The notes under the pieces were generated by a model. It was not told the origin of the DNA and did no database searches. It was given only the letters and a program-made list of their open reading frames with translations. Source: Mrakia gelida (Eukaryota; Basidiomycota; Tremellomycetes; Cystofilobasidiales; Mrakiaceae). Taken from it: a stretch of 64,000 nt of DNA. The position numbers and the translations under genes are program-made. The DNA lies in the NCBI GenBank assembly GCA_024345305.1, contig BRON01000005.1, forward strand, positions 1,302,001 through 1,366,000, written 5' to 3'. Of the stretch, positions 34,411-45,950 are shown one piece after another. Position 1 is the stretch's first letter. Each line of letters starts with the position of its first letter.

Positions 34411-34970
34411 ATGTCCATCAACCCCTGCTCCATCTCCCGACTCCAAGCTCTCGCTCGATCCAGATCGACCGCCCTCCTCCAGCCTTACAACCCCCTCAAC
34501 CTCCGAACTGGAATTCAATACCTCCAGAAACCGTTACAAGGAGAGAAGGTCAACTCGTGGTACCCGGTTCATATGACGGACAGGATGATCAGGTATACGC
34601 TCGACCTGCCGAGGGAGTGGCAGAACGATGTCACTCTCCTCCATGCAGAGTTCGTGGCGAGGAAGATCGCAAGAGGGAAGGGAGCGCCGAGGAAGGGTAC
34701 GTCGTCGTTTCTCTCGTTCCCTTCAGGCTTTCGAGCCTTTTTCCAGCACTGGAGGAGAAAGCTGGACTCTCTGGGATTGTCTGGGAGGGTCTGGCTGGGC
34801 TTGGGGAGGACGACGAGGGGGTGGTAGAGACGAAGGAAGGAGACGAGACGAACGAACGAACGAAGCTGACCTTTTCCTTTTCCCTTCTCCTTCTCCTTCC
34901 CCTTCCCCTCTCCTCCTTCCCTCGAACAGGATTCGGAAGAAGGGCCGTCCTCCAGAGCAAGAAGAAGTAA
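34411..34970 (+). CDS. RSM27: Mitochondrial small-subunit ribosomal protein mS33 (Rsm27)
   Basis: 108-residue protein of the mitochondrial ribosomal small subunit. Exons 34411-34696 and 34930-34970. Family hallmarks: YNPLNLRTGIQYLQKPLQG near residue 27 and the basic end ARKIARGKGAPRKGFGRR. Length matches the family (about 105-115). The basic tail is completed only after the 233-base intron. Confidence 0.88.
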
Positions 34971-35339
34971 ACTCGCTAAACCATCCTGGAGGGAAGTGCG
35001 TTTGCGGAAGAAGCAGATGGCATGGGATCTTTGGGAACGAACAGTGTCGAAGGAGGAAGCGAGAGAGAGAGAGAGAGCGAGCGAGGAAAGGTTCGCCGAG
35101 ACGACGAAGGTCGGTTTCTTGAAGCGGTCACTCGCTTGAGGTAGCTTGCTATCGACCGCCAGGATCGGAGGGTGAGTTCACCGGAGCGTGAAGGGAGGAA
35201 AGAGGGAAGGAGAAGAAGGCGTCAAGGCAGTGAGCTCGACGAGTCTCCCTCTGATCGTGTCGTCGAACGTCAAATGAACCTCGCCCGTCTTTCCTTGCAT
35301 CTCCCTCCCTGGAGGGTCAAGCCACTAGAGAGTTCGGAT
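34971..35339. other. Gap after mS33
   Basis: About 370 bases: mS33 3' flank, then sequence leading into the permease pseudogene. Nothing recognisable. Confidence 0.35.
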
Positions 35340-35830
35340 AGCAACCTTCCTCTGCTTGGCTCATCATCAAGGTCAGCCTGCGACGCGTCTCGTTCCTCCT
35401 CGATCTCGCGTCCTTCTTTCGGAAGTTGAACTCTTCTCTCCGGGAAGGCCAAGAAGGCTCTCATACACTCTCTCTACGACGCTGGATCCTCCGTAGGGAT
35501 GAGTCTTCGAACAGCACGACCCTTGATCCTCGTTCGACTTCGACGCTGACTCGCTTCCGTCCCTCCTCTCTCTCAGAACATCGTCGGACCTCTGCTCTTC
35601 ACGGTCGACCAGAAGCCTCTCTACCACAAGGGCCTCAAATCCATCCTGGCCATCTTCGTGGCCTGCATGGGAGTCATCGGATTGCAGGTTTTGACCCTCA
35701 TCTTCTTCAACAAGAGGAAGGAGAAGACTCGAGTCGAGCACGGGAAGCCAGCCAAGATCGAAGACAGGTCCAAGGACGCGAAGTGAAATGCGTGACGGAA
35801 GCCGACGCTGTCGATGCTGAGAGACCGTAG
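35340..35830 (+). pseudogene. Decayed internal-deletion copy of the MFS permease
   Basis: Near-identical fragments of the permease at 14858-17810 in the same order. 35351-35376 matches the end of its exon 5 and the donor (cttggctcatcatcaagg). Intron 5 sequence follows, including gacgcgtctcg. After a junction near 35446 the match resumes in exon 13 (aagaaggctct...), then intron 13, then exon 14 from 35577. About 1.5 kb (exons 6-12) is missing. The exon 13 donor gtgagt has become atgagt, a TGA interrupts exon 14 at 35784-35786, and the start region is absent. No functional product is expected. Intron sequence is kept, so the copy arose at DNA level and not through a processed mRNA. Confidence 0.88.
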
Positions 35831-36474
35831 ATACGTCTTTTGGCCCTCTCTCGTTTCCGTTCGGCGCGTCGAGCGACGAGCGACGAGCAGCTTTCGCCTT
35901 TCGCTCGCTCTGTTTTATCTCTTTGCGCGGAACAACAAAGACGTACAGGAGCTCATCGATACATGGTTTGAGATTTTTAGTTGTGATGTCGCCGACGAAG
36001 AGGTGGACAAGGCGAGCTGGCTGGAAGAGTCAAAGACGAGAGGGAAAAGGGAGGTCAGGTCGAGTCGACGCGACGAGGGATGGAAGAGAGGTCGCGCAAT
36101 GGTCAAGAAAACGCACCTTGAGCCAATGAATATGTGCTTGATGAAGAAGCTGGAGGGGTCTGAGTTCCGAGCTGTGGGTGCTGATGAAGAGGTATGCATG
36201 GGCGTGAGGTGAGGCGACGCGACGACTGACTTGCGAGAGGGCGAAGGAAAAAGAGGATCAGAGATCCGAGGAGGAGAATAGGGTGCTTGGAAGATGGATA
36301 GGGAGTTGATGCTCACATGCGAGATGACGAATGATGCAAAGAAGTCCCCTGAAAGGTCGAGAACGAGAGACGGGAGAGCGAGAGATCGATCCGACGACGT
36401 CTGCGAGCACGAAGAGAAGAGAAAAGTCAGGACCAGCTCGTTCGATGATGATGCAATATGTACGTACGAGTTAC
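35831..36474. other. Gap between the permease pseudogene and a BTB gene
   Basis: About 640 bases with no supportable gene. Short frames on both strands lack splice continuation. It may include further unrecognisable duplicated sequence. Confidence 0.35.
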
Positions 36475-36532
36475 TCATGGCGTTCCATGTATCTGGAGGA
36501 GTATTAGAAAAGGGAAGGTGAGTTCGACGGCT

Positions 36533-37372
36533 TCAGTCGAGGAGAAAAGAGCGAAGCGAACCGAAGCGACCCACCTTGAAGTCGTTCGCCGCCTCTCTCC
36601 ATCCATACTCCGCATCGAGGATGACCTTGGTCCTGACTCTCGAGAACTCGTATACGTCTCTAGAATCCATCCTTCTCAGGTACGCAAAAGGGATGTCCTC
36701 CACTCCGAAGGGTCGCCAGCCCGAGGTCGTGTCGACGAGCTCCTTCGCTCCTGCTCTTGAGTGATTCGCAAGAACAAGGTCCTCGATGTCGTTCCATTCT
36801 CCTATCCATCCCATCAGACGGATCGAGCGTCGAACGAAGACTTCGGTTCCGAATTGAAGGTGAAGCAAGGCGAGAGCGAAGAGTCCTGGGAGCTTCAGGG
36901 CGTCTTGGATTCCGACGTCCTCCTCGGTGTCGAGCTGGTCCAGCAGAAGAGTGAAGTAGTGACTGGCGATGGAACGGCCGGAGAGGGGTACGTCGTACTT
37001 GTCGCAAGCGAGGAGAAGGGCGTCGAGGGAGGTAAGTTTGGTGATGGACCCGCGCGAGACGACGGGGGAGGTTTGGACGAAGGGGAGGAAGAGAGCGAGC
37101 GTGCGTCCCGTCTCCTCGAGCTTGATGATGGGAAGACCGTCGACCTTGGCTCCTTCTTCTCCGACGAGAAGGGTGTCCTCGAAGACCTGGGAGGCGGCGA
37201 GGAGGTAGACCTTTCGAGTCGCGAAGTGGACCTCGTCCGAACTCTTGAGGATCAGGTCGGATTGATCCGTCTTGGGGAACTTCGAGTGATAGTTGACTAC
37301 TCCAGAGGAGGACTTGGAAGTGGAGGATGTTCGAGCTCGTTTGGTCAAAGAAGAGGAGGCTGCTGGAGGCAT
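36533..37372 (-). CDS. BTB/POZ domain protein
   Basis: Third BTB gene, about 279 residues from the ATG at 37372. This start is chosen because its leader (SLTKRARTSSTSKSSSG) parallels that of the BTB gene at 22926; an upstream in-frame ATG at 37456 would add 28 residues. BTB segments: SDLILKSSDEVHFATRKVYL, QVFEDTLLVGEEG, LPIIKLEETGRTLALFLPF and LDALLLACDKYDVPLSG, followed by a helical region and a Trp-rich end. The 3' end is open: the frame can stop at 36533 or, through a gtgggt donor and a ctaat/ccag acceptor, end with a short exon at 36492-36475 (IHGTP-stop), like the tiny last exons of the other copies. Confidence 0.78.
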   Translation of the reverse strand: MPPAASSSLTKRARTSSTSKSSSGVVNYHSKFPKTDQSDLILKSSDEVHFATRKVYLLAASQVFEDTLLVGEEGAKVDGLPIIKLEETGRTLALFLPFVQTSPVVSRGSITKLTSLDALLLACDKYDVPLSGRSIASHYFTLLLDQLDTEEDVGIQDALKLPGLFALALLHLQFGTEVFVRRSIRLMGWIGEWNDIEDLVLANHSRAGAKELVDTTSGWRPFGVEDIPFAYLRRMDSRDVYEFSRVRTKVILDAEYGWREAANDFKVGRFGSLRSFLLD

Positions 37373-37830
37373 GTTGGGGAGGAGGGAGCGGACGGAGGGA
37401 GGGAGGGAAGGAAGGAGTTGGGCTTTTCGAGGGAGCTGCGACGCAAGAAGAAGCATCGATTTCAGCCAGAGGATGTCAGCAGAGGGAGAGTGGAGTGTCG
37501 TTGGGACAAGAAGAGCTCACTGGTGTAGGAATCTGGAGAAACGAAGGAGGGAAGGAGATGGTCGTGAGAGGTCGACTTGCGGTGAGTGAGCTCGCGAGGT
37601 TCGATTTCGCTTCCTTCTTCCTTTCTTTCCTTAGCAACCGACGCTCCAGATTTTGTGGCTCAAATTTTGGTCTTCAGCTGGCTCGTGCCTACTCTCGCTC
37701 ATATGAGTTTCTGAAAGAAGATTTTTCTCTCGAATTTGAGGCAGTGCCGCCTTTACGAAAGTCGACGCAGCCGAGAGGCGCGAGCTCGCCGTTCCCTCCT
37801 CGTTGGCTCCTCCCTTCATCCATCAACGGC
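37373..37830. promoter_or_regulatory. Divergent promoter region, BTB gene / Psd2
   Basis: About 460 bases between head-to-head genes. Short duplicated-looking purine tracts; no named element. Confidence 0.4.
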
Positions 37831-40800
37831 ATGTCAAAAGCTAGAGAACCCCAAGACGTCGAGAAACCTCCAACCAAGAGGTCCTTACCAGTAAGTAAAG
37901 CCATCCTGTCTCTTTTTCGACGAGGAAGCGAGCTCGAGAGAGATGCAGGCTGATGAGCTCTTCCCTCCCCTTCACCTTCGCGGCCCCCTTCTCTTCTCTC
38001 TAGCGTCTCTCAAAGATCTCCCCTCTCCGTCTTCCTGGAAAGATGAAGAACCTCGCCTTGAAACCTAGGAATGGATCCAAAGGAGTTGGATCAGACGGTG
38101 AGAAGTTTTTCCTCCCCGAGAGTCGAGGAAGAGGAAGAGAGCTCGAGCCGAACAGAATCTCTCCTCGTGCATGACGATCAACAGAGAAACCGCTGGCGAT
38201 TCTGCGAGTTCAGGTCGTTTCTGGCACCAACTTGCTCGGGAAGGACAAGGGAGGCACTAGCAGTGATCCGTGAGTCTTCTCGCTCACCTGTTTTCGTCCT
38301 CGTTCTTTTCTGGGAGAAGAAAGAAGGGAAACGTTCGAGCTCACCTCCGCTCTCCTCCCCTCCCGCTCTCCGCTCTCTTCTATACCCAGGTTCGTCACCA
38401 TCTCCCTTCCTCCAACTCGACTCTCGACTCCAGTCATCAAGAAGAGCCTCGATCCCATCTTCCCCGAGAAGGAGTCTACCTTCGATCTTCCCATCTTCGC
38501 CAGTCAAGCAGGCAGGATCGGTTCCCTCGAGGCGGTGGTTTGGGACAAGGTGCGCTCTTTTGATTGAGCTCTTCCTCCCCATTCCTCAGCTGCTGATACT
38601 CGATCTCTTCGTTCTGACGTTCAGGATCTACTCAGGAAGGAGTTCCTCGGAGAGGTCTCCGTCAAGATCCAGGACTGGTTCGCAGGAGCGAAGGCTCTGG
38701 AGTGGCACCCCGACTCGAAGGTTCGTTTCTTGTCTCTTTCGTCGGTCAGACTTCTCTCTCGAACTGCAGAAGCTCATCATTGATACATCTCGCGTCTATG
38801 CAGCCCATCGACGCCGTCCTGGTCTCATCTCGAAGAAAGTCTCGTGTCTCCGGCTCGATCCGTACGTCCTCCCTCCCCGACGACGCGGACGAAATCTCCT
38901 TTCTTTTCAGAACGCTCGAACCGCCAATGCTGACTTCTGAGCCTGTTCCCCCGTTTCAGAGCTTCGAATCGGATTCGTCCCTCCTCCTCTCTCGGACGAT
39001 CATACCCACGCCGCCCTCGCTATCGACTTCGAATCCCTCTACGACGACCTCGTCCGACGAGCGAGCGAGCGAGGCATCTTGACGGTTGCGCCCTACGAGG
39101 GTATCGGAACCGTTCTCAGCGGAGACGTCGATCTCGAAGACGATGGGCTCTCGGATAGCTCAGATACCGAGGACGAGTTCGAGCTCGGAACCTCAGCTCT
39201 TCCTTCTCCAGCCCTCCTCCCTTCATCCACCTCCTCCCTCATGACGCCCTCCTCCTCGACCGCCGCCTCCTCAAGCTCCAATCTCGCCGTTCCTAAACCT
39301 GTCATGCCTTCGTCGAAGGAGAAGAAGAACGGGAAAGGGTACTTCGACGGCCCTGCTTCCGCGTCGCCAGCCGTTACTCCCTCCGGTGGCAAGACTCCCA
39401 AGCACGCGAAGGTCCCCAAAGTAAAGAAGTCCTCGAACGGGAAGGATTGGAGCTACTCTCACTCAAAGGATATCCTCGGTATCGTCATGATCGAGATCAA
39501 GGTTCGTTTCCTTCGACCATCGACGCGTCTCTCTTCGACGCAACCACGACGCAACCACGACGCGTCTCTCCCCGCTGACCCTTGGTTTCTCAACCTCTTC
39601 CAGAGCGCCGAAGATCTTCCTCGACTCAAGAACATGCTTAAGACTGGATTCGACATGGACCCTTTCGTCGTCACCTCTTTCGGGAAGAAGGTCTTCCGAA
39701 CTCGAGTTGTCAGGCACTCGTTTGTCCCTCCTCATCTCTTCATCTGACTCTCCCTCTCAGCTTCTGACTGTCCCTTCTGTATCGTCAGGCTCAATCCTGT
39801 CTGGGACGAGAAGCTCCTCTTCCACGTCAAGCAGTACGAGTCCAACTTCACGATTCAGGTCAGCCTCCTTTCCCTTCGCGAGACGCGTCGTGATCAACTC
39901 GAGCTGACTTCCTACCTGCTCTTTCCAGTTCGACATTCTCGATTGGGACAAGATCTCGGGGAACGACCACATCGGAACTGCAACGTGGGTCCAACCTTCT
40001 CGTTCTCGGTGCAGGTCGCCTCCAGCTCTCTCGCTCGCTGACTCGACGCTCTTCCTCCCTTCGATCTCCCCAGCATCCCTCTCGCTGAGCTCGTCGCCGC
40101 CGCTCCCAAACCTGATCCAGAGACTGGACTTCACGATTCGGACGGTAAACACGAGATGAAGGAGTTCAAGGTGAGAGCGTCTTCGTTTCGTTCGCATACG
40201 TCGCGCTTCACTGACTTCCTTCCTCGTTCCCATTTTCTCGAGCAGCTTCTCCTCTCGACTCCTGACTCCAAATGGGAGATGCACAAGCCTAGCATCACTC
40301 TTCGAGCAAAGTCAGTTCGCCTCCTTCTTTTCGATCATCTCGAGCTCTTGGCTGACCTCGACTCGTTTTGCAGATACGAGCCCTACGACGCGCTTCGACA
40401 GCGATTCTGGAGGGAGTACATTCTCACGTACGACGCCGATTCGACCGGTCAGATCAGTTTGACGGAACTTCAGGCCGTGAGTCTCCCACGCTAGCAGTCG
40501 TCGCGTTCGAATCTCGACGCTTTGCTGATCGCACGTTCTCCTCTCTCTCCTCGCAGATGCTCGACTCCCTCGGATCCACTCTCACTCAAGAAACCGTCGA
40601 AGGATACTTCACTCAGAACAACGTCGATCCTCGAGAAGGAGAGCTCACCGTCGAGCAGATCGTTCAGTGTCTTGAGAACGAGGTCAAGAAGAGCTTCGAG
40701 GAGAAGAAGGTCGTCGGACCCGCCGAGGAACACCCCCTCGCTCCCAGCGTCACTTCAACTCCTACCCTCCTCTCCGGCGGTCTCCCAGCTCTCGATCCTC

Positions 40801-43091
40801 TCGACTCTCATGGTCATCCAGCAGCCTCCGTTCCTCTCGACGTGACGGGACCTTCAGCTCCTCCCTCCCAAGCCGAAGCCGCCGTCGATCCTACTCGAGC
40901 TGCCTCGATGGGCAACGGACCGGGACTCGAGGAGGTTGAGCAGACGAGGATTATCGAGGAACAGGATTCGGACGACGAGGATGACGAGGATGTGAAGGAC
41001 GACGACAAGGAGAGGGTGATCAACATCAAGACCTGCCCTCTCTGCCATCGACAGCGTCTCTCGAAGAGAGCTGAGGTCGATATCGTTACTCATCTTGCTG
41101 TGAGTACCAGTTCTTCCCCTTCTTGCTTTACCTGGGCCACGAAACTGAATTCCTTCGTTCGTTTCTCTAGGTCTGTGCTTCGGCTGATTGGGGAAGAGTC
41201 AACCGTCTCGTCGTCGGTTCGTCCTCGTCCTCGTCCTCGTCCTCCTCTCATCTTCCGGCCAACCTCCTTCAAACCATTTCTGACGCGTTTTCCTCCTTCT
41301 AACAACAGGAAACTTCGTCACAAGCTCCCAGGCTCAGAGGAAATGGGTCTCGAAGATCATCTCCAAGGTTTCGAGGTTCGTCTTCCAACATCCGTCTCTT
41401 CCGCTCCACGAGTCAAACTGACTCGCTTTTCTCTCTCTCGTAACAGTGGAGCCTACCAGCTCGGAGCCAACTCGGCCAACATCATCGTCCAAGATCGAGT
41501 CTCTGGTCAACTCCAAGAGGAGAAGATGGCGTCGTGAGTTCTTTTCGACGAACGAGCACCGAGTCGTGGCCGTGTTCGACGAGCTGACTCTTGTCCTGGC
41601 TTTATTTTCGTTGCTCACCCTCGTAGCTATGTGAGGTTCGGTATCCGTGTCCTCTACAAGGGAGCCAGATCGAGGATGGAAGGAGGTCGAGGTGAGTCCA
41701 GTCGCGTCTTCCTTTGTTCGCGTTCGCCGTCCCCCTTCGCCGCTTAACCTTCGTTTCCCTTCCAGCTCGTAAACTCCTCAAGTCCCTCTCGGTCAAGCAA
41801 GGTCTCAAGTACGACTCCGAGGAGTCCGCCGCCGAGATTCCTGCCTTCATCTTATTCCATCGACTCAACGTCAACGGTGAGATTTCCCTCTTCACTCTTT
41901 CGTTCTCGCGGCTCTTCCTGACCTTTTCTTTTCTTCTTCCTTCTTCCCCTTCCTCCCTCTCCGCCATCATCAGAAATCCTCGACCCTCTCGAATCGTTCA
42001 AGACCTTCAACCAGTTCTTCTACAGGAAGCTCAAACCCTCCGCTCGACCCATCCAGGATCCCGAGGACCCGACCACCCTCGTCTCCTGTGCTGATTGCCG
42101 GCTCATGTGCTTCGATACCGTCAGCGATGCTCAGAAGCTTTGGATCAAGGGACGAGAGTTCACCGTTGAGCGACTCCTCGGCGAGAAGTTCGGGAAGGAG
42201 GCTTCGAAGTTCAACGGAGGTTCGGTTGGGATCTTCAGAGTGAGTTTCGCCTCTCTTTTTCTCGAACGCTCTCCCAGTAGTTTCCTAATCTAACCTCTTG
42301 CCTGATGTCTTACCCTCCAGCTCGCTCCTCAGGACTACCACCGATTCCAGTGAGTCTCGTTCGCGTTTTCCTTCTCGTTCTCGAACTCCAAACTGACTCA
42401 GCTTTTGTTTCTGCAGCTTCCCCGTCGATGGAGTCGTTACTGGAATCGAAAAGATCGAGGGAGCATACTACACGGTGAGTGGTTTCACTCCTCGTGCTCA
42501 AGGTGTCGCGGCGGAGAGTCGACGAAACTGATTCGACGCGTCCGTTCGGTTCATCTCCCTCCCTCAGGTCAACCCTCAAGCGATCAGAACTCAGCTCGGT
42601 TCGTCCTTTTCCTGCTTTCCCGCCGCTGGTGTCTCCTCGTCTAACTTCTCGTTCACGTGTTCTCCCTTTTCTCAGACGTCTACGGAGAGAACGTCCGATC
42701 CATCGTCAAGATCGACTCGCCCACCTTCGGGACCGTCTTCGCCGTCTGCGTCGGAGCCATGATGGTCGGATCGATCCATCACGAGATGAAGGTCGGAGAT
42801 ACCGTCAAGCGGGGTGACGAGATGGGATACTTCGCCTTCGGTTCGTCGTCGCGCCTCGAGCTCGTCTCGCGGAACCTCGAGCTGACCTGACATTCCTCTC
42901 TTCCTCTTCGCTTCGCAGGTGGATCCACGATCGTCCTACTCCTCGAGAGCGGAGTCCTCCTCTGGGATCCTGATCTCAGGCAGAACGCTCAGGCTTCTCT
43001 CGAGACGCTCGTTCAAATGGGAACGAAGCTTGGGTCGAGGAAGAAGACGACGCAGAGTCTTCCTCCCGTTCCTCCTCGAGCTGAGGCTTAG
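37831..43091 (+). CDS. PSD2: Phosphatidylserine decarboxylase, Psd2 type with two C2 domains, 25 exons
   Basis: Converts phosphatidylserine to phosphatidylethanolamine, probably on endosome/Golgi membranes as yeast Psd2. 1072 residues. Exons 37831-37890, 38004-38097, 38209-38269, 38390-38549, 38625-38720, 38804-38861, 38960-39501, 39604-39719, 39789-39858, 39929-39984, 40074-40170, 40246-40310, 40374-40476, 40557-41099, 41171-41216, 41309-41375, 41447-41533, 41627-41691, 41766-41876, 41974-42239, 42321-42349, 42417-42474, 42568-42598, 42676-42840 and 42919-43091. First C2 about residue 52 ([20 protein letters not shown]), second about 350 ([14 protein letters not shown]), EF-hand-like loop [14 protein letters not shown] about 508, a CPLC/H-x-C cluster about 690-710, and the decarboxylase domain from about 780. 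The self-cleavage motif is FGGST near residue 1016; GGST is the Psd2 form of the usual LGST. The third exon uses a gcgag acceptor. Confidence 0.94.
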
Positions 43092-43298
43092 ATACCTTTA
43101 GCTCGTTTTTTCTCGCTCAGCTTAACCCTTGCTTTTCCTTCTCTTGTTTCCCTTCTTGGCTCCCACCTCGCTCGCTACTCGAGCTGTAGATTTATCTCGT
43201 CTCTTCACTCCGCTCGCTCGATTTCGCCTCTCCTCGCTCCTCGTCTTTCTTTTCTCGCCCCCTTGCAAAAATAATGATCCTCACGCACTTCCGCCTCC

Positions 43299-44286
43299 TC
43301 ATTCGATCTCCATACCAAGAAACAACAACTCCTCGAACCCAACCTCCTCCTCTCTCTTCTTCCCCTCCTCCCTCCTCCTCACAACGAAAACCCCCAACCC
43401 ATCCGACGCGCCGAACCTCTTCCCATCCGCCAGCACAGGAACAAGCGTGAACTCCTCTCCTAGCATATCCCAAAACGGCGTCTCTTTGAAGAGGGACCGA
43501 ACCTTGTAAGCGATGATAATTTCGGGTGGGTTGGGGACGTTCGTGAGAGCGAGGAGGGTTCGGAGGAGGGGTGGGTAGAGGAAGGGGAAGTAGACGAGGT
43601 CGGAGAGGATGAGGTGGGTGAAGGAGCCTAGACCTCGTCCTGGGGGTAAGGAGAGTTGATCTTCTTTCCCTTCGCCCCAGCCTAGGCCTCGGACTAGGAC
43701 CTGTCCTCCTGAAGGCGAGTTCGACGACGACTTCCAGGTCCGCGTTCGTTCCTCCATGAGTGGGACGACCTCGTCGAGATCGGTCATGACGATGATATCT
43801 TCTGGTCGGAGGAGATCGGCGAGGTTGAGGGAGGTGAAACCTGTTCCGGCTCCGAGCTCGAGGATGGTTTTGGGAGGGAAGGGCGACGAGGAGGGAGGGA
43901 AGGAGGAGGAGATGGACGACGGCGGCGGCGAGGGAGTCGAAGTCGAGGGTGTGAAGGTTGGTGGAAGGTTGGAAGGTTGGAAAATCGAACAAGGTGGATC
44001 GAAGACAAAGGAGGTTGAGCTTGGAGGTTGAAGATACTGCTCGAGGAGGTAGGAGGCTTCCCTGACAAAGAGAAGGAAGACGAAGGAAGAAGGGGAAGAC
44101 GGTGAGCTTCGACCTTTCGTCGGCGAGAAGCGAAAGCTCGAGGACGAACCATATTCGACCTGCTATGCCGAAATCAGCGATGGCCTGAGACTGCCATGAG
44201 TCCTCTGCTGGGTTCTTGGAGTTTGAGGGAGCGGAGGGGGAGATGTTGAGCCCTAGAGGGAAGTTGATGGAGGAGGAGTCGGGCAT
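43299..44286 (-). CDS. METTL21-like class I methyltransferase
   Basis: S-adenosylmethionine-dependent methyltransferase of the METTL21/EFM lysine-methyltransferase group; target unknown. 299 residues, exons 44286-44150 and 44061-43299. GRIWEASYLLEQYL precedes a Ser/Pro-rich linker, then SAM motif I TILELGAGTGFTSLNLADLL, an acidic post-I strand VMTDLDEV, and the DxxY-type motif LILSDLVYFPFLYPPLL typical of this group. The last two strands include PEIIIAYKVRSLFKE and GVFVVRR. The first exon is joined at TG|G (Trp). It lies tail-to-tail with PSD2, 207 bases away. Confidence 0.86.
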
Positions 44287-44630
44287 GGTGAGCTTCCGTC
44301 GTCGAGTGAGCGAGCTAGACTGGGAAATCGATCACAGGCGTCAGTATTGTGTCTTGAAGCGACGTTGATATCCATCAATGACTCACTAGAAACTCTGCCG
44401 AAAAGTCAAGGAAGGGCGAGTTGCGGACGGAAGGGAAGGAGGGCTCGAGCTCACGAACTCGTTGAAAGGAGGGCGAGCTCGTTCGCTTCTTGTTTCCTCA
44501 CGTCCACCATCTCAGAAACACGTTTCCACTCTCTTCTACCTCTTGGTGTTCACCGCCTCCATCTACCTCGAACGAGGACCACCACAGGAGAATCAAATCC
44601 GGCTCGAACCATCCCCTTCTTCCCGGCCCA
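44287..44630. promoter_or_regulatory. Divergent promoter region, methyltransferase / MYND gene
   Basis: About 340 bases between opposing start codons. No named element recognised. Confidence 0.4.
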
Positions 44631-45950
44631 ATGCCTTCTTCGTCCCTCGGCTCCCCTCCCTCCTTCTCCGATCCTTCCCTCGACGTCCAAGCCCTGGCGG
44701 ATGCTCTTTTGGGGATCGAGTCTGGCTCAGAGGCTGACTACGAGAAGGTGGATGCCATGTTGCGTTCGAAATCTGAGGTCGGGCGGGCAAGGAGAGCAAG
44801 CAAGAGGACTGATCATGGTTCTCCTTTTTCCTCCCTCTGCCTCTCCAGACTCGACGACTGGTAGATATCGGCGAGGAAGGCATGACCAAGGAGGTCCCAC
44901 CGAGGATGCATACCATCGATGGCGAGCCGAGTTCTGCGCTCGTTACCTTCACAGGTTCATCGACTTCCTTCTCCCTCGACTCCCTCACGCCGACTGGACC
45001 TCGTTCGAACTCGGACTCGCATCGATTCTCCTCGGAAGCAACTACTACACACGATGGGTACGAACAGCTCCTGCAGCTATGGTCGAGCTTCTCTTCGTTC
45101 GACTGGTCGAGAGTTGGTCGAGGACCTGCCCGGACTTGGTCCACATCTTCGAGGCAGAGGTCCAAGGCGAGAATGTCGTGAGCCCTTCCGTTCGCTCCTC
45201 TCCTCTGCTCGCCGCCGCTGACTTCTTGTTTCCTTCTGCTTCTTCAAACTAGCTCGTAGGAACTCAAGGATTGCAGATCACTTGGAGCTTCTACTACGCT
45301 CAACAGCTCTCCTACCTCGTCACCCACTTCCATTCCGACAACGACCTTCGTACCTCCTCCGCGTTCTCGTCTTCTACGGTCCTCCCTTCCTTTCTTCGAG
45401 ACCTTCTCACCCTAGCCAGTAGGTGTTTGAAGTTGCTCACATCCGTAAAAGCCGACGCGATCAGGAAGACGAGCGTTTACAAACTGCTGAACGCTCCCGA
45501 GGCCGGAATGGAGATCCTGATGTACTGCCTCCTCCATCCCAAGAAGTCCGCTCCGGAGATCAAAGAGTATTTCCAGTCCACGAAGGGGATTATATGCTGG
45601 TGGAACTGTGCGGCGACTCCCAGCGGCGAAAGGGCTTCCTGCTCGACACCGAACGGAGAAGAGATGATGGCTTGTGGTCGAGTTGGTCCTTTTTCTTCTT
45701 TTCCCTCTTCTCGCCACCTTCGTTGAGCTGACTTGGGCTTCTCTTCCCATTTCTTAGTGCCAGAGCGTTCGATACTGCTCCAAAGGTCTGCTGATCTCTC
45801 TCTGCTCTCGTTTCTCTCGACGAGCTCGAACTCGCTGAACTGACGACGCGTCTCGCTCGACTTCCTTCTCTTCCTCTTCACTCAGATCATCAACGACTTC
45901 ACTGGAAAGAGCACAAGAAACGATGCTTCCCCGTCGAGTGGGAGTTCTGA
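44631..45950 (+). CDS. C-terminal MYND zinc-finger protein
   Basis: About 327 residues. Exons 44631-44763, 44849-45177, 45253-45681, 45758-45785 and 45886-45950. A helical body (RWRAEFCARYLHRFIDFLLP, ILLGSNYYTRWV, KTSVYKLLNAPEAGMEILMY) is followed by a C-terminal MYND finger: CWWNC, MMACGRCQSVRYCSKDHQRL and WKEHKKRCF. The finger is assembled across three exons with a gttggt donor. In the usual YCSxxCQ the second Cys is His here (YCSKDHQ), which could still bind zinc. The junction of exons 1 and 2 is uncertain: the good donor at 44769 (gtcggg) is out of phase with the body, whereas gttcga at 44764 keeps it. MYND domains bind proline-rich partners; the role here is unknown. Confidence 0.75.

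Noticed and set aside
37373..37456. Start of the third BTB protein at 37456
   Set aside because: It is an ATG, but paralogues begin with a short Ser-rich basic leader matching the start at 37372. Kept only as an alternative.
37570..37640. tRNA-like T-arm word ggttcgatt
   Set aside because: No acceptor or anticodon stem could be paired around it; in this genome gttcg words are usually intron donors.
39522..39566. CRISPR-like array
   Set aside because: A few short tandem words in a fungal intron; no spacers or repeats of suitable length.
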